Source of the DNA: Pseudomonadota bacterium
Lineage (GTDB): Bacteria > Myxococcota_A > Polyangia > Haliangiales > Haliangiaceae
Direction of reading: 5' to 3'
DNA length: 29,293 nucleotides
NCBI GenBank assembly: GCA_023428295.1
Contig: JAEYYV010000273.1
Span: forward strand, 1 to 29,293
Of this stretch, positions 18,327-29,293 are shown piece by piece. The notes beneath the pieces are model-generated. The model saw nothing but the letters and a program-made list of their open reading frames with translations, had not been told where the DNA came from and made no database searches. Each line of letters opens with the position of its first letter. Positions within the stretch are counted from its first letter, which is position 1. The translations under genes were made by a program, and so were the position numbers.

Positions 18327-20152
18327 TCAGAAGCGGTACGACACGCGGCCGAAGCCCGAGAGTCCGAGCACCGACGGGTCCTCTTTGGGGCCGCCCATCG
18401 CCATCGCGTTGTTCCCGTAGAACGTCAGGTTCTGGCGCGTGACGAACAGCGACCCGAAGGCCATCCAATCGCGATTGATGCGGTAGTAGAGGTTGCCGCC
18501 GGCGGAGAGGATCGCACCTTGCGACGAGCCGTAGCACTGCACGAGGGCCTGCGCGCCGGGTGCGCACTCGGTGCCGGCCGCGGAGTCCTGCGTGGTCGTG
18601 TACGCGATCTCTGCTTCCCACTCGCCCTGGCCGTTCCTCAGCTCTCGCGCCGCGTACGCGCGCATCGCGAAGATGTTGGAGCGCATGAACGCGATCGTGT
18701 TCTCCCCGCCGATGCCGACGGTGCGATTGACGTCGAGACCGAGGCGCAGGTCTTTGATGGAGCGGCGGTCGACGATGGAGCCCGCGACCTCGACGCCGCG
18801 CGTACCTTGCAGGCGCTGCTCGGTGCCATCGGGTTTGGGAATGAAGATCTGCTTGCGCGCGCGGTAGGTCGCGTTGATCGAGACCTCGAAGCGATTGAAC
18901 TCGCCGAGACCGACCGAGAGGCCGGCGCGTCCCGTGTTGGTGGCGAGGCGCTTGAAGTACGTCTCGTTCTCGACGTTGGTACCGCCCATCGACGGATCGT
19001 TCAGGAACGCGTTGGCTTGAACGGCGAGCGTGTCGATGTCGACGCGGTTGACCGCGGCCGTGAGGCGGAGGCGCTGGTTCGGCTTGAAGTTGGCGCCGGC
19101 CGAGAGGTTCGTGAGGCCGACCGTGTCGATCTGCGAGCCGTACAGATCGACGAGCGCGAAGTGATAGAGGTCGAGGGTCGACCCGCTGCGGTAGTACCCG
19201 GTCGACGTGGCAAACACGCGCGGCTGCTCTCCGTTGACCGGATAGAGCACCACGCCGCCGAACGCGCCGTGCGTGTTGATGGTTCGATACGCGCCGCCGA
19301 AGCCACCCGTGCCGACGAAACGCCCCGCGGGTGAGAAGCTGCCATCGCCTTCGCGCTTCTGCAGCATGGTGTAGTCCGTGGTCAGCGAGCGCGAGCCGCG
19401 CAGCGGATAGAGACCGCCGAAGCCGATCAGCGTCATGCGCTCGGACTTCGCGTAGTCGACACGCAGGCCGTCGAACTTCACACCGCCGAGGTCGGGAACG
19501 AACTGGCGACCGAGGAAGATGTCGCTGCGCTTGCCGCTGCGGAACAACCACAGCTCGCGGAGGTCGTACTCGTTGGTTCCGTTGAAGCCGGACTGGACGT
19601 GCGCGCGATCGGCGGACGTGGCCGTGGTCTCTTCGGGCGTGTTGACGATGCGTGCGCGCGCGTCGATGCGCGCGTCCCAGCGGCCACCGCCGATGTGGCG
19701 GAAGTCGGTCTGGAGCCGCAGCTCGGTGAACAGGCGCGAGAAGCGCGCCGCGTTGGAGCCCTGCTCCTGCCCCGCGTACGGGCCGCCGCTCTCGGTCCAA
19801 ACGAACGAGCTCGAGGTCAGGCTGCCCTGGATCAGGGTGCCCTTCTCCGTCTTCTCGGTGTCCACCTTGTCGACGAAGAAGCGGTCCTTCTCGAACTCGT
19901 TCTCGCGCTTCTTCGTGCCGAGGTCGTGCCCGGAGAGGTTCTGTTTGACGAACTCTTTCTCTTCTTCGGGCTCGGACTTCTTCTTCTTCTTCTTGGGCGA
20001 AGACTCTTCCTCTTCGTCCTCCTCGTCGGCGGTCGCGCTGCCCTCGTCCTCGTCCTCGTCGACCTCTTCCTCGTCCGCCGCCTTCTTCTTGCGCGCGTCG
20101 GCAAGAGTTGGCGTGACGAGCACGAGCCCGAGCGCGAGAGCGAGGAGCTTGC

Positions 20153-20162
<10 letters not shown>
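18327..20162 (-). CDS. Outer-membrane beta-barrel-like protein with Lys/Glu-rich N terminus
   Basis: The start is GTG 20162, chosen because a signal peptide (VSLSKLLALALGLVLVTPTLADA) begins there and GGGAG lies just upstream; this gives 611 residues. After the signal comes a very charged low-complexity stretch (about 25-75, runs of Glu/Asp and six Lys). From about 100 on, alternating short amphipathic strands and Gly/Tyr-rich turns look like a porin: FRHIGGGRWDARIDA, DLRELWLFRSGKRSDIFLGRQ, FDGLRVDYAKSE. The last residues are GRVSYRF, with the terminal Phe typical of BAM substrates. No named family was recognised. Being the third gene after a cytochrome b and a giant cytochrome c, it is a candidate for the porin partner of an outer-membrane electron conduit, though it could be an ordinary porin. 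Confidence 0.8.
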
Positions 20163-22601
<2,439 letters not shown>

Positions 22602-22615
<14 letters not shown>

Positions 22616-24896
22616 GACTCCACGACGTATAGATGTGAGCGATCGAGAGCACCGTCAGGAGCACCGTGAACGGCACGTGAACCTTCTTCCACGAGTGTAA
22701 CAACAGCTGCGCCTTGGGCGCGACGACCTGGCGCCGCGCGATCACGATCATGCGCGCCGCGCGACGCGCGAGATCTCGACGGGTGCGGCGATCCACGCCG
22801 AGCTGCGCGAGCCGTCCTCGACGAGCCCACGTGCGCGGAATGCGACCGATGTCCTGGAACAAGAGCCACCACAGCGCGCGCAGCATGCTCGGCGATCGCG
22901 CCACGCGCTGCGCCTTCTGCCGTTGCTCGGCGAGCTCGCGATCGATCTCCGCCATCGGCACCGTCAAGCGCGGGCGGTGCATCTGGAAGAAGCGCTCGTG
23001 ATCGAGCTCCTCGAGCTCGACACCGCTCGCGAGCTCGGGGACCTGCGTATAGAGGTAGCGACCGAGGAAGCCGCTCACGACGACGATCACCATGCTCCAG
23101 AACGCGGAGCTGACCCACGTGTCGAGGCGAAGCACCGAGTGCAGCGCGATGAACATCGGGCCCACGGTGCCGGCCATGAGATGGAAGTCGAACCACATCG
23201 TGTTCGACGCCATCCACCGGAACAGCTTGATGCGCCGGAAGATGGGATAGATCGTGGCGATCACCATGAGACCGGTGCCGATGAGGCCGCAGTACGTGGA
23301 GAGCTGATCGCCCGCGTTGTAATCGACCTTCTCGAGGATCAGCTCGATGGGCGCGTCCTCGTAGTCCGGCAGCGCCGCGATCTGGCTGAACAGATACGAC
23401 ATGCTCGGTGCGTACTCGCGAAGCAGCGCCTCGCCGAGCGCGACGAGGAACGCGAAGATGCCGAGCATCCACACGAGCAGCGGCGCATATCGGCCCCGCT
23501 TGACCTTGGCGAGACCGCCCGAGCGCACGGCGACGCCCTCGGTGAACGGCATCACCGGCAGGACCTCCTTGCGATCCTTCCTCTGGAGATCCTGGTCGTA
23601 GTTCGACTTCGCGAGCTGCGCCATCTTCGGCGAGCGCTCGCGGAACAGATCGTACGCGTTGATCTCGATCAGCGAGCCCGTCGGACAGGCCGACACGCAC
23701 GCTTGATCGCCGTACGCCATGCAGTGGTCGCACTTGTTGGCGATGCGGCGCGCACGGGCAACACGCGGCGTGCCTGGCCCGAACTGCAGCGAGCCCTTCT
23801 TCTCGAGGCGCGCCTTGAAGTCCCTCTTGAAGGTCGGCGCGTCGGGCTCGATCTCGATCATGTCGATCGCGCCGTACGGACACGCCTGCGCGCACGCGGT
23901 GCAGCCGGTGCACGTCGACTCGTTGATCACGACCTCCATCTTGTCCGTGTCGAACTTGATCGAGTCGTACGCACACGGATCGATGCACCGCTGATCGGTG
24001 CACGTGCGGCAGGTATAGATGAAGTCGAGCATGCCGAGGTGATAGCCACCGAGCGTCAAGCGCTTCGCGCCGTACCGCTCCTCGCACGCTTCCTCGCACA
24101 GCTTGCAATCGATGCAGAGGCCGAGCTGCCGCACGCGCACCATCTCGCCCGAGACGCTGATGCCCTGCCGCACGAAGAAATCGAGCAGCTCCTGCTTCAC
24201 GCCGCTGACCCACGCGAGGCGCTCGCGCGAGATGCCGATCGATCGGCGCAGCCGGGCCTCGAACACGGGATACCGCGCGGCGATCTCGGCGATGAAGCGA
24301 TGATCGATCGAGATGAGCACCGAGGGTGCCGTCGTGTAGAACGCGATCGGTTGTCCGCGAGCCGCCGACAGCGCGCCCGAGTTGAACAGATCGTTCACCA
24401 TGAACAGCGCGACGTTCTTGAGCGCCACGCGGGCGAGCGGCGGCGGCTTGATCAGCGACTCGGCCTCGCGCTCCTCTTTGGTCGCGAGCTCGTGCGCGAC
24501 CTGCGCGGCACGTCGCTCGGCGAGATCGTTCTCCATGAACACCGCGGCCGAGACCTGGCCCTCGGCGACATAGACGACGGGCGCGGCCTGCCCGCTCTGC
24601 AGACCGATGGGATCGAGGACGAACATGTCGCGCTCGAGGCGGCGGATCGTGATCGCCCCGTTCTTCATGCCGTGGATCAGGTCATCGTTTCCGACGCCCT
24701 CGAACAGCGGAACCTGGCGGACCAGCGCATACTCGGGGTCCGTGCCCGGGGGATGCATCGCCCCGCCACCGGGTGTAAAGGCGCTGCGCTGAATGGCCAC
24801 GTTCGACATCTCGCTGATCAGTTGCTGCGTGCCTGAAGCCTCGGGGCTTCCCGTCGTCTGCGTGCGCGGTTCGATCCTCACAGCCGGGGACGTCAC
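22602..24896 (-). CDS. Membrane electron-transfer fusion: cyclic-nucleotide-binding-like domain, four [4Fe-4S] motifs, cytochrome b domain
   Basis: The start is uncertain: GTG 24896 is used (764 residues); TTG 24899, ATG 24809 and ATG 24758 are alternatives. Residues 55-235 resemble a cyclic-nucleotide-binding fold (YALVRQVPLFEGVGNDDLIHGM), but with an insertion and without the usual Gly-Glu and Arg of the phosphate cassette (NSGALSAARGQPIAF). Four Cys motifs at about 261-408 (CIDCKLCEEAC, CRTCTDQRCIDPC, CTGCTACAQACP, CDHC with ACVSACP) give 16 Cys for four clusters. About 475-764 are membrane helices. Two helices have His-x13-His (DFHLMAG to ALHSVL, and KKVHVPF to AHIYTSW), the pattern of a two-haem cytochrome b. 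It is likely to pass electrons between quinol and the cytoplasmic Fe-S chain and the c-type haems. It is the first gene of the three-gene operon. Confidence 0.85.
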
Positions 24897-24932
24897 CAAA
24901 GCAAGCGACGAGCCCGCCCCCCATGCGCGTTA

Positions 24933-24950
24933 CGTGTCTGATTCTACACG
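24933..24950 (-). promoter_or_regulatory. Candidate promoter -10 box inside an 18-bp inverted repeat, upstream of the cytochrome operon
   Basis: On the minus strand TAGAAT (24946-24941) is five of six to a sigma-70 -10 box. It lies within CGTGT-N8-ACACG (24933-24950), a perfect 5-bp inverted repeat that could be an operator. The -35 side is weak (CTTACT about 17 bases away). The site is about 40 bases from the GTG at 24896, a reasonable leader length. It also lies just before ATG 24952 of the divergent gene and could affect both. Confidence 0.35.
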
Positions 24951-24951
24951 G

Positions 24952-25548
24952 ATGCGTGCAAACAGTAAGGCTCTATGGCCCAAAGCCCTGGGGTCCGTGG
25001 TCTCACGCCTCGCAGCGGCCATCTATGCGTGTTTCTTCGGTGTAACGAGCGCTACAGCCGATCCCACGACGTCGGTGCGCCCCGATCCGCCTCCTCGCGA
25101 GGTCGCGCCGGTCGTACCGAAAACTACGTTTCGCCCGAGCTGGGACCTCGACGGGAGCTATCTCTGGCTCGGACCACTCGGCGCTGCGAGCTACGCCGAG
25201 GACGAATGGGACTCGACGGTCGGCGGCCAGATCGCGATCCTTCGCATTCGCGAGCGTGATGTCCTCGGCGCGATCGGCGGCTCGTTCGGCGCGAGCCGCT
25301 GGAGCGCGACCGGGAGCTATCGGCTCTGGCTCGACGCGATCGCGGGAACGAGGCTCGGCAAGATGATCGGCGTCTCCGCCGGCCCGTTGCTCGAGCTGTC
25401 CCACGAGCGACATCCCCACGTCGGCGGCTCGGTGGGAATCTGGGCATTCTTGGGCGTTACGCCCTACGCGCGCGTCGGCATTGTCGACGAGCTCGGCGGG
25501 TTCGCGGAGATCGGGCTCCACATCGCGTTGCCCGCGAAACGTTGGTGA
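24952..25548 (+). CDS. Small exported protein, possibly outer-membrane, of unknown function
   Basis: The open frame runs back to 24793, inside the cytochrome b gene, but the signal peptide points to ATG 24952 or GTG 24997 (SRLAAAIYACFFGVTSATADP). I use 24952, giving 198 residues; no clear ribosome site is seen at 24952, while GGGG precedes 24997. After the signal comes a Pro-rich linker (TSVRPDPPPREVAP), then alternating strands with Gly turns (SWDLDGSYLWLGPLG, GGSFGASRWSATGSYRLWLDA, GPLLELSHERHPHVGGSVGIWAF), which looks like a small beta-barrel or lipocalin-like fold. The end ALPAKRW lacks the usual terminal Phe. No family was recognised. It is divergent from the electron-transfer operon and shares its upstream region, so co-regulation is possible. 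The tRNA gene starts about 58 bases after its stop. Confidence 0.65.
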   Translation: MRANSKALWPKALGSVVSRLAAAIYACFFGVTSATADPTTSVRPDPPPREVAPVVPKTTFRPSWDLDGSYLWLGPLGAASYAEDEWDSTVGGQIAILRIRERDVLGAIGGSFGASRWSATGSYRLWLDAIAGTRLGKMIGVSAGPLLELSHERHPHVGGSVGIWAFLGVTPYARVGIVDELGGFAEIGLHIALPAKRW

Positions 25549-25562
25549 ACCGTCCACCCCCA

Positions 25563-25591
25563 TTGACAGTCGCGCATCGGCAAGCTACCTA
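25563..25591 (+). promoter_or_regulatory. Candidate promoter for tRNA-Pro
   Basis: A perfect TTGACA (25563-25568) is followed after 17 bases by TACCTA (25586-25591), a poor -10 match. The expected start lies a few bases before the tRNA at 25606. The -35 match and the position carry the call. Confidence 0.5.
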
Positions 25592-25605
25592 ACCAGTCCC
25601 TTTTC

Positions 25606-25681
<76 letters not shown>

Positions 25682-25682
<1 letters not shown>

Positions 25683-25719
25683 CCGCGGAGGCCTCAAAGC
25701 CTCCGCGGTTTCGTTTTTT
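25682..25719 (+). terminator. Intrinsic terminator of tRNA-Pro
   Basis: A perfect 11-bp stem (ACCGCGGAGGC pairing with GCCTCCGCGGT, 25682-25692 and 25699-25709) with a six-base loop is followed by a T-rich tail (TTTCG then six T, to 25719). It begins at the last base of the CCA end, so the tRNA precursor has almost no spacer before the hairpin. Confidence 0.9.
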
Positions 25720-25763
25720 CCGACGAGTTTCCCTTCGTCCCGTTGGCGGTTGTATGGTCCGCA

Positions 25764-26387
<624 letters not shown>

Positions 26388-26416
26388 CCGCCGAGCGCGA
26401 GTGGTAGGGTCCGCGC

Positions 26417-27076
26417 GTGAAGGTAAAGATCGCGCCCTCGATCCTCTCCGCGGATTTCGGTCGTCTCGCCGAGGAAGTTCGCGCGATCGCCGCCGCGGAC
26501 TACGTGCATGTCGATGTCATGGACGGCCACTTCGTGCCGAACATGACGTTTGGCCCGTTCATTCTCGAGGCTGTCAAGAAGGCGACGTCCCTGCCCCTCG
26601 ACGTTCACCTGATGATCGAGGACGCGGAGCGTTGGGTCAGCGCGTACGCCAACGCCGGCGCCGACATCATCGGCGTGCATGTCGAGGCGTGCCCGCACCT
26701 CCACCGCACGATCCAGCAGATCAAGTCGCTCGGCAAGAAGCCGTGCGTGGTGCTGAACCCGCACTCGCCGCTGTCCACGATCGAGTACGTGCTCGGCGAC
26801 GTCGCGCAGGTGCTGATCATGTCGGTCAACCCCGGCTTCGGCGGCCAGAGCTTCATCCCGAGCCAGCTCGACAAGATCCGCGCGCTGCGGAAGATGATCG
26901 ACGAGCGCGGGCTCGACGTGGACATCGAAGTCGATGGCGGCATCAAGCTCGACAACGTGGCCGAGGTCTGCGCGGCGGGCGCGAACGTGATCGTCAGTGG
27001 CTCTGGCGTGTACGGCACGAGCGACTACGCGGCGACGATCGCCGAGATGCGCCGACGCGGCGAAGCAGCTCGCTAG
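26417..27076 (+). CDS. rpe: Ribulose-phosphate 3-epimerase
   Basis: This is a 219-residue protein of normal length, a (beta/alpha)8 barrel that interconverts D-ribulose 5-phosphate and D-xylulose 5-phosphate in the pentose phosphate pathway. Hallmarks: APSILSADFGRL at the N terminus, HVDVMDGHFVPNMTFGP (metal-binding His and catalytic Asp), DVHLMIED (metal-binding His), VNPGFGGQSF (phosphate loop), IEVDGGI (second catalytic Asp) and VSGSGVYG (phosphate-binding). The start is GTG 26417, right before the conserved KIAPS; no strong ribosome site is visible. It lies about 29 bases after the response regulator gene in the same direction and may be co-transcribed. It ends with TAG (27074-27076). Confidence 0.96.
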   Translation: MKVKIAPSILSADFGRLAEEVRAIAAADYVHVDVMDGHFVPNMTFGPFILEAVKKATSLPLDVHLMIEDAERWVSAYANAGADIIGVHVEACPHLHRTIQQIKSLGKKPCVVLNPHSPLSTIEYVLGDVAQVLIMSVNPGFGGQSFIPSQLDKIRALRKMIDERGLDVDIEVDGGIKLDNVAEVCAAGANVIVSGSGVYGTSDYAATIAEMRRRGEAAR

Positions 27077-27184
27077 CGCCGGTAGACATCGAGGACGCGG
27101 TTCGCGATGTCACCGTCGACACGACGATTCGCCTCGGTCACATCGGCAGATGGGCGACGCGTTTGGCGACGTCGCGGCAAACCG

Positions 27185-27478
27185 CTAGTTCGGAATCTCG
27201 CGCGATGCTGTCTCGAGGGGAACCAGCTCGAGCGGCACGACGAGGCTCAGGTGCGCGCCATCGCGAAACAGCTCGATCGCCATCGAGCTGGCGTCGAGTG
27301 CGCGCGCCTCGATAAACGCGATCCAGTCCGGCGTGGGCACGCCGTTGACCGACAGCAGAATGCCGTATGCAACCCCCGCTCGCTCGGCGGGGCTGTCGGG
27401 CTGGCAGCCCAACACGGGCAGCCCGCCTAACGCCGAGGCCAGCTTGCAGAGATCCTTGCGGCTGTGCATTTCCACCAC
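27185..27478 (-). CDS. Small stand-alone PDZ-like domain protein
   Basis: This is 97 residues from GTG 27478 (ATG 27469 is possible, with GGTGG before it). The sequence reads as one PDZ fold: a carboxylate-binding-like GGLPVLG strand, the PDSPAERAG helix start, the ILLSVNGVPTPDW strand and turn, and the IELFRDGAHLSLVVPL end, close to the GxVxxxxPxSPAxxAGLxxGDxIxxING pattern of PDZ domains in HtrA and RseP. There is no signal peptide or protease domain, so it is probably cytoplasmic or part of a larger complex. It runs opposite to both neighbours, and its stop TAG faces the epimerase stop about 110 bases away. Its partner is unknown. Low complexity is absent, which favours a real gene over a shadow frame. 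Confidence 0.7.
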   Translation of the reverse strand: MVEMHSRKDLCKLASALGGLPVLGCQPDSPAERAGVAYGILLSVNGVPTPDWIAFIEARALDASSMAIELFRDGAHLSLVVPLELVPLETASREIPN

Positions 27479-27590
27479 CGTATCGTCCGCGATTGTCGGA
27501 CTCCAGGTCGCTCACGGTTTCATCACGGGTAGCCCCGAGTTACGCAGCGCGGGGTGTGACGCTCGCACGTAACCACCGTATCGTCGCGGA

Positions 27591-27992
27591 ATGCCACCGG
27601 TGATCACGGCGCTCTACGGCGCGCTCAACGCCATCTTCAACATCTTCCTCGCGAACAACGTGTCGAACGTGCGCCGCGCCCACAAGGTTAGCCTCGGCGA
27701 CAACGATCACCCCGCGATGCTCGTCGCCATCCGCGCGCACGGAAACAACGCCGAGTTCGTCCCGCTCGCGATCGTGGTGATGTTGCTCCTGGAGCTGTGC
27801 GGCGCCGACCGCGTCGTGCTGCACATCTATGGCGGGCTCCTTCTCGTTGCGCGCGTGTTGCACTGGATCGGCTTGCCGCGCAAAGCGCCCAACTTCTTTC
27901 GCTTCACCGGCGTCGCGGCGACATGGGCGATCATCGTCTTCGGCTCGATCTATCTGCTCGTGCTGCGCTTCCAGCTGACCGGCGCGATCTAA
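27591..27992 (+). CDS. MAPEG family membrane protein
   Basis: This 133-residue protein has about four helices (near 3-22, 55-72, 78-95, 105-128). The core motif RAHGNNAEFVPLAIVVMLLLE (catalytic-type Arg, and Asn/Glu of the glutathione-binding helix) is the MAPEG signature, and GLLLVARVLHWIG matches the third helix. Family knowledge: the bacterial members include glutathione-dependent transferases and peroxidases of the inner membrane, often of unknown substrate (YecN-like). The start is ATG 27591, at the beginning of the first helix. It converges on rsmB, with a palindrome in the 160-base gap. The function is assigned at family level only. Confidence 0.9.
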   Translation: MPPVITALYGALNAIFNIFLANNVSNVRRAHKVSLGDNDHPAMLVAIRAHGNNAEFVPLAIVVMLLLELCGADRVVLHIYGGLLLVARVLHWIGLPRKAPNFFRFTGVAATWAIIVFGSIYLLVLRFQLTGAI

Positions 27993-28007
27993 CCCCAAGG
28001 ATCACTT

Positions 28008-28036
28008 CGTTTGACCAGACGTCGTCTGTTCAAACG
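28008..28036. repeat. 29-bp near-perfect palindrome between convergent genes
   Basis: Arms of 14 bases (28008-28021 and 28023-28036) around one central T pair with a single mismatch (C at 28015 against T at 28029). The outer part is CGTTTGA...TCAAACG and the inner part CAGACG-T-CGTCTG. There is no T-tract on either strand, so it does not look like a standard terminator; the symmetry is like that of a dimeric repressor operator. It lies 16 bases after the MAPEG stop. The rest of 27993-28152 shows no gene. Confidence 0.6.
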
Positions 28037-28152
28037 TCAGTGTTCCTCGTGGTTCTCGGGGTTCGCGCATTCGCGCTCACCCGTCTATTTCGTTTGGGCC
28101 CCAACATCCCTGCGAGCTCGGTTGGTCGGATCGACACAACGGAGCTCTGGGG

Positions 28153-29293
28153 TTACGCGGGGCGGCGCAGCGTCGCGAGATAGAACGCATCCGCGTCCGG
28201 CGGCCACGTGCGCTCCTGCGAGACGAGCTCGAGGCCCGCGCGCTTCACGAGCGCGGCGACCTGCTCGGGTCCTTCGGCGCGCGTGAACGTGCACACCGAA
28301 TAGACGAGGATGCCGCCCGGCTTGATGCGCGGCACGACCGCATCGAGCAGCATGCGCTGCAGCTCCGCGAGTCGCTTGACGTCGCTCGACCGCAGGCGCC
28401 ACTTCGCGTCGGGATGACGGCGCAGCACGCCCAAGCCGGTGCACGGCGCGTCGAGAACCACGAGGTCATAATCGCGACCGATCGGCGCGCTCTCGTCGAG
28501 CAAGTCACACGCGATCACGCGAATGTTGTCGAGACCGAGCCGCGCCGCGGTATCGCGTCCGAGCGCGAGCTTCGTGGCACTGATGTCCGCTGCGTCGATC
28601 GCGACCGTCGCTCCTGGCGATGCCGCGGACTCCGTCGACGCTGCCGCGGACGCTGCCGTCGTGTCAGCGAGCAGCTCGGCGAGGTGCGTGGACTTGCCGC
28701 CCACGCCCGCGCACGCGTCGAGGATGCGAACGCTCGATGCCCCCGCGACGGCGCGCGCCGCGGCGATGCCCACGTGCTGCGCCCCCGTGTCTTGCACGGT
28801 CCACCGGCCCGCGAGGAACGCCTTCTCCCGCGACGGATCGCCGAGGCCGTCGAGGCGCAGCGCCATCGGCGCGCTGTCGATCGGCGTAGCGGTCACGCCG
28901 GCCGCCTCGAGCTCTGCGATCACCGCGTCGCGCGTCGCGCGCCGCGCATTCACGCGCGCGACGATCGGCGCGGGTTGCGCGAACGCACGCGCGAGCTCGC
29001 CGACGCGTGCGATGCGCGCCTCGGCAAACGCGGTGCCCTGCTTCGTGTCGATGCCGCGTGCCTCGAGCGTCGCGCGCACCTCGTCGCGCGTGGCGGCGGT
29101 CAGCTCGTCGAGGATCCAGCGCGGCGTCGAGTGCTCGATCTCCAGACGCGCGAGGTGCGCGTCCATCGAGTCGTTCGCGAGCGCTTCGAACGGCAGCTCG
29201 CCATTCGCCGTCAGCTTGCGCAGCACCGCGTTGACGAAGCCACCGAGCTTGGGGCTCAGCACGTTCGCGGTGGCCCCCGCGGACTCGGCCGGT
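28153..29293 (-). CDS. 16S rRNA m5C967 methyltransferase-like (RsmB/Fmu family), N terminus outside window
   Basis: The frame is open from the right edge to TAA at 28153; about 380 residues are inside. The first visible part (SPKLGGFVNAVLRKL) is the end of the NusB-like RNA-binding domain typical of RsmB, so the true start lies beyond 29293. The methyltransferase domain follows: LDACAGVGGKSTHLAELL (SAM loop), VVAIDAAD-type acidic strand, VVLDAPCTGLGVLRRHPDAKWR (motif IV, with the PC Cys that releases product) and ILVYSVCTFTRAEGPEQV (motif VI, with the catalytic Cys). Family knowledge: it methylates C5 of cytosine 967 in 16S rRNA using SAM. An Ala/Ser-rich insert (about 28625-28665) sits between SAM motifs and is a local oddity. 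It converges with the MAPEG gene. Confidence 0.92.
   Translation of the reverse strand, partial: PAESAGATANVLSPKLGGFVNAVLRKLTANGELPFEALANDSMDAHLARLEIEHSTPRWILDELTAATRDEVRATLEARGIDTKQGTAFAEARIARVGELARAFAQPAPIVARVNARRATRDAVIAELEAAGVTATPIDSAPMALRLDGLGDPSREKAFLAGRWTVQDTGAQHVGIAAARAVAGASSVRILDACAGVGGKSTHLAELLADTTAASAAASTESAASPGATVAIDAADISATKLALGRDTAARLGLDNIRVIACDLLDESAPIGRDYDLVVLDAPCTGLGVLRRHPDAKWRLRSSDVKRLAELQRMLLDAVVPRIKPGGILVYSVCTFTRAEGPEQVAALVKRAGLELVSQERTWPPDADAFYLATLRRPA

Noticed and set aside
19977..19992. TTC run as a phase-variable simple repeat
   Set aside because: It encodes Lys codons in the barrel protein's charged segment; too short and imperfect to claim slippage.
22923..24836. 637-residue plus-strand open frame across the cytochrome b gene
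   Set aside because: Shadow of the real minus-strand gene, rich in Arg/His/Glu, with no recognisable domain.

Overview
This is a GC-rich, densely coded bacterial chromosome segment. The ORFs fill most of the window, and many neighbouring genes overlap by a few bases (ATGA, GTGA and TGATG junctions). GTG starts are common. The content suggests a delta-type Gram-negative, most likely a member of the Myxococcota: a large lipoprotein, an outer-membrane barrel, a giant multihaem cytochrome, a Cache-HAMP adenylate cyclase and a MoxR/von Willebrand cluster. No rRNA or taxonomic marker strong enough to name a genus is present, so this is inference. No phage, transposon, CRISPR array or plasmid signature was seen.

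Layout. Positions 1-1795 (minus strand) hold the 5' part of a glycerate 2-kinase gene, preceded by an overlapping PLP aminotransferase gene. 1881-4496 is a GT-C glycosyltransferase of the ArnT/PMT type. 4509-6032 (minus) is a lipoprotein with a strange Tyr/Thr-rich repeat block. 6235-16270 (plus) is a compact six-gene operon: a coiled-coil membrane protein, a MoxR AAA+ ATPase, a DUF58 protein, a BatA-like VWA membrane protein, a double-VWA membrane protein and a small periplasmic protein. The moxR gene carries an in-frame amber codon directly after the Walker B region. A Cache-HAMP class III adenylate cyclase follows (16304-18325).

18327-24896 (minus) is the most striking region. Three overlapping genes encode, in transcription order: (i) a membrane protein fusing a degenerate cyclic-nucleotide-binding-like domain, four [4Fe-4S] ferredoxin motifs and a di-haem cytochrome b domain; (ii) an exported cytochrome c whose 30 haem-type motifs fall into ten triads; (iii) an outer-membrane beta-barrel-like protein. 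I read this as a candidate electron route from the cytoplasm or quinone pool across the periplasm to the outer membrane. This is inference from gene content.

24952-25548 is a small exported protein divergent from that operon. A tRNA-Pro(CGG) with its own promoter and intrinsic terminator follows, then a response regulator fused to an XRE helix-turn-helix domain, ribulose-phosphate 3-epimerase, a stand-alone PDZ-like protein, a MAPEG membrane protein, and the 5'-truncated end of an RsmB-type rRNA methyltransferase gene running out of the window. A 29-bp near-perfect palindrome lies between the last two convergent genes. No gene-free stretch exceeds about 200 bases; the longest is 6033-6234, between the divergent lipoprotein and MoxR-operon genes.
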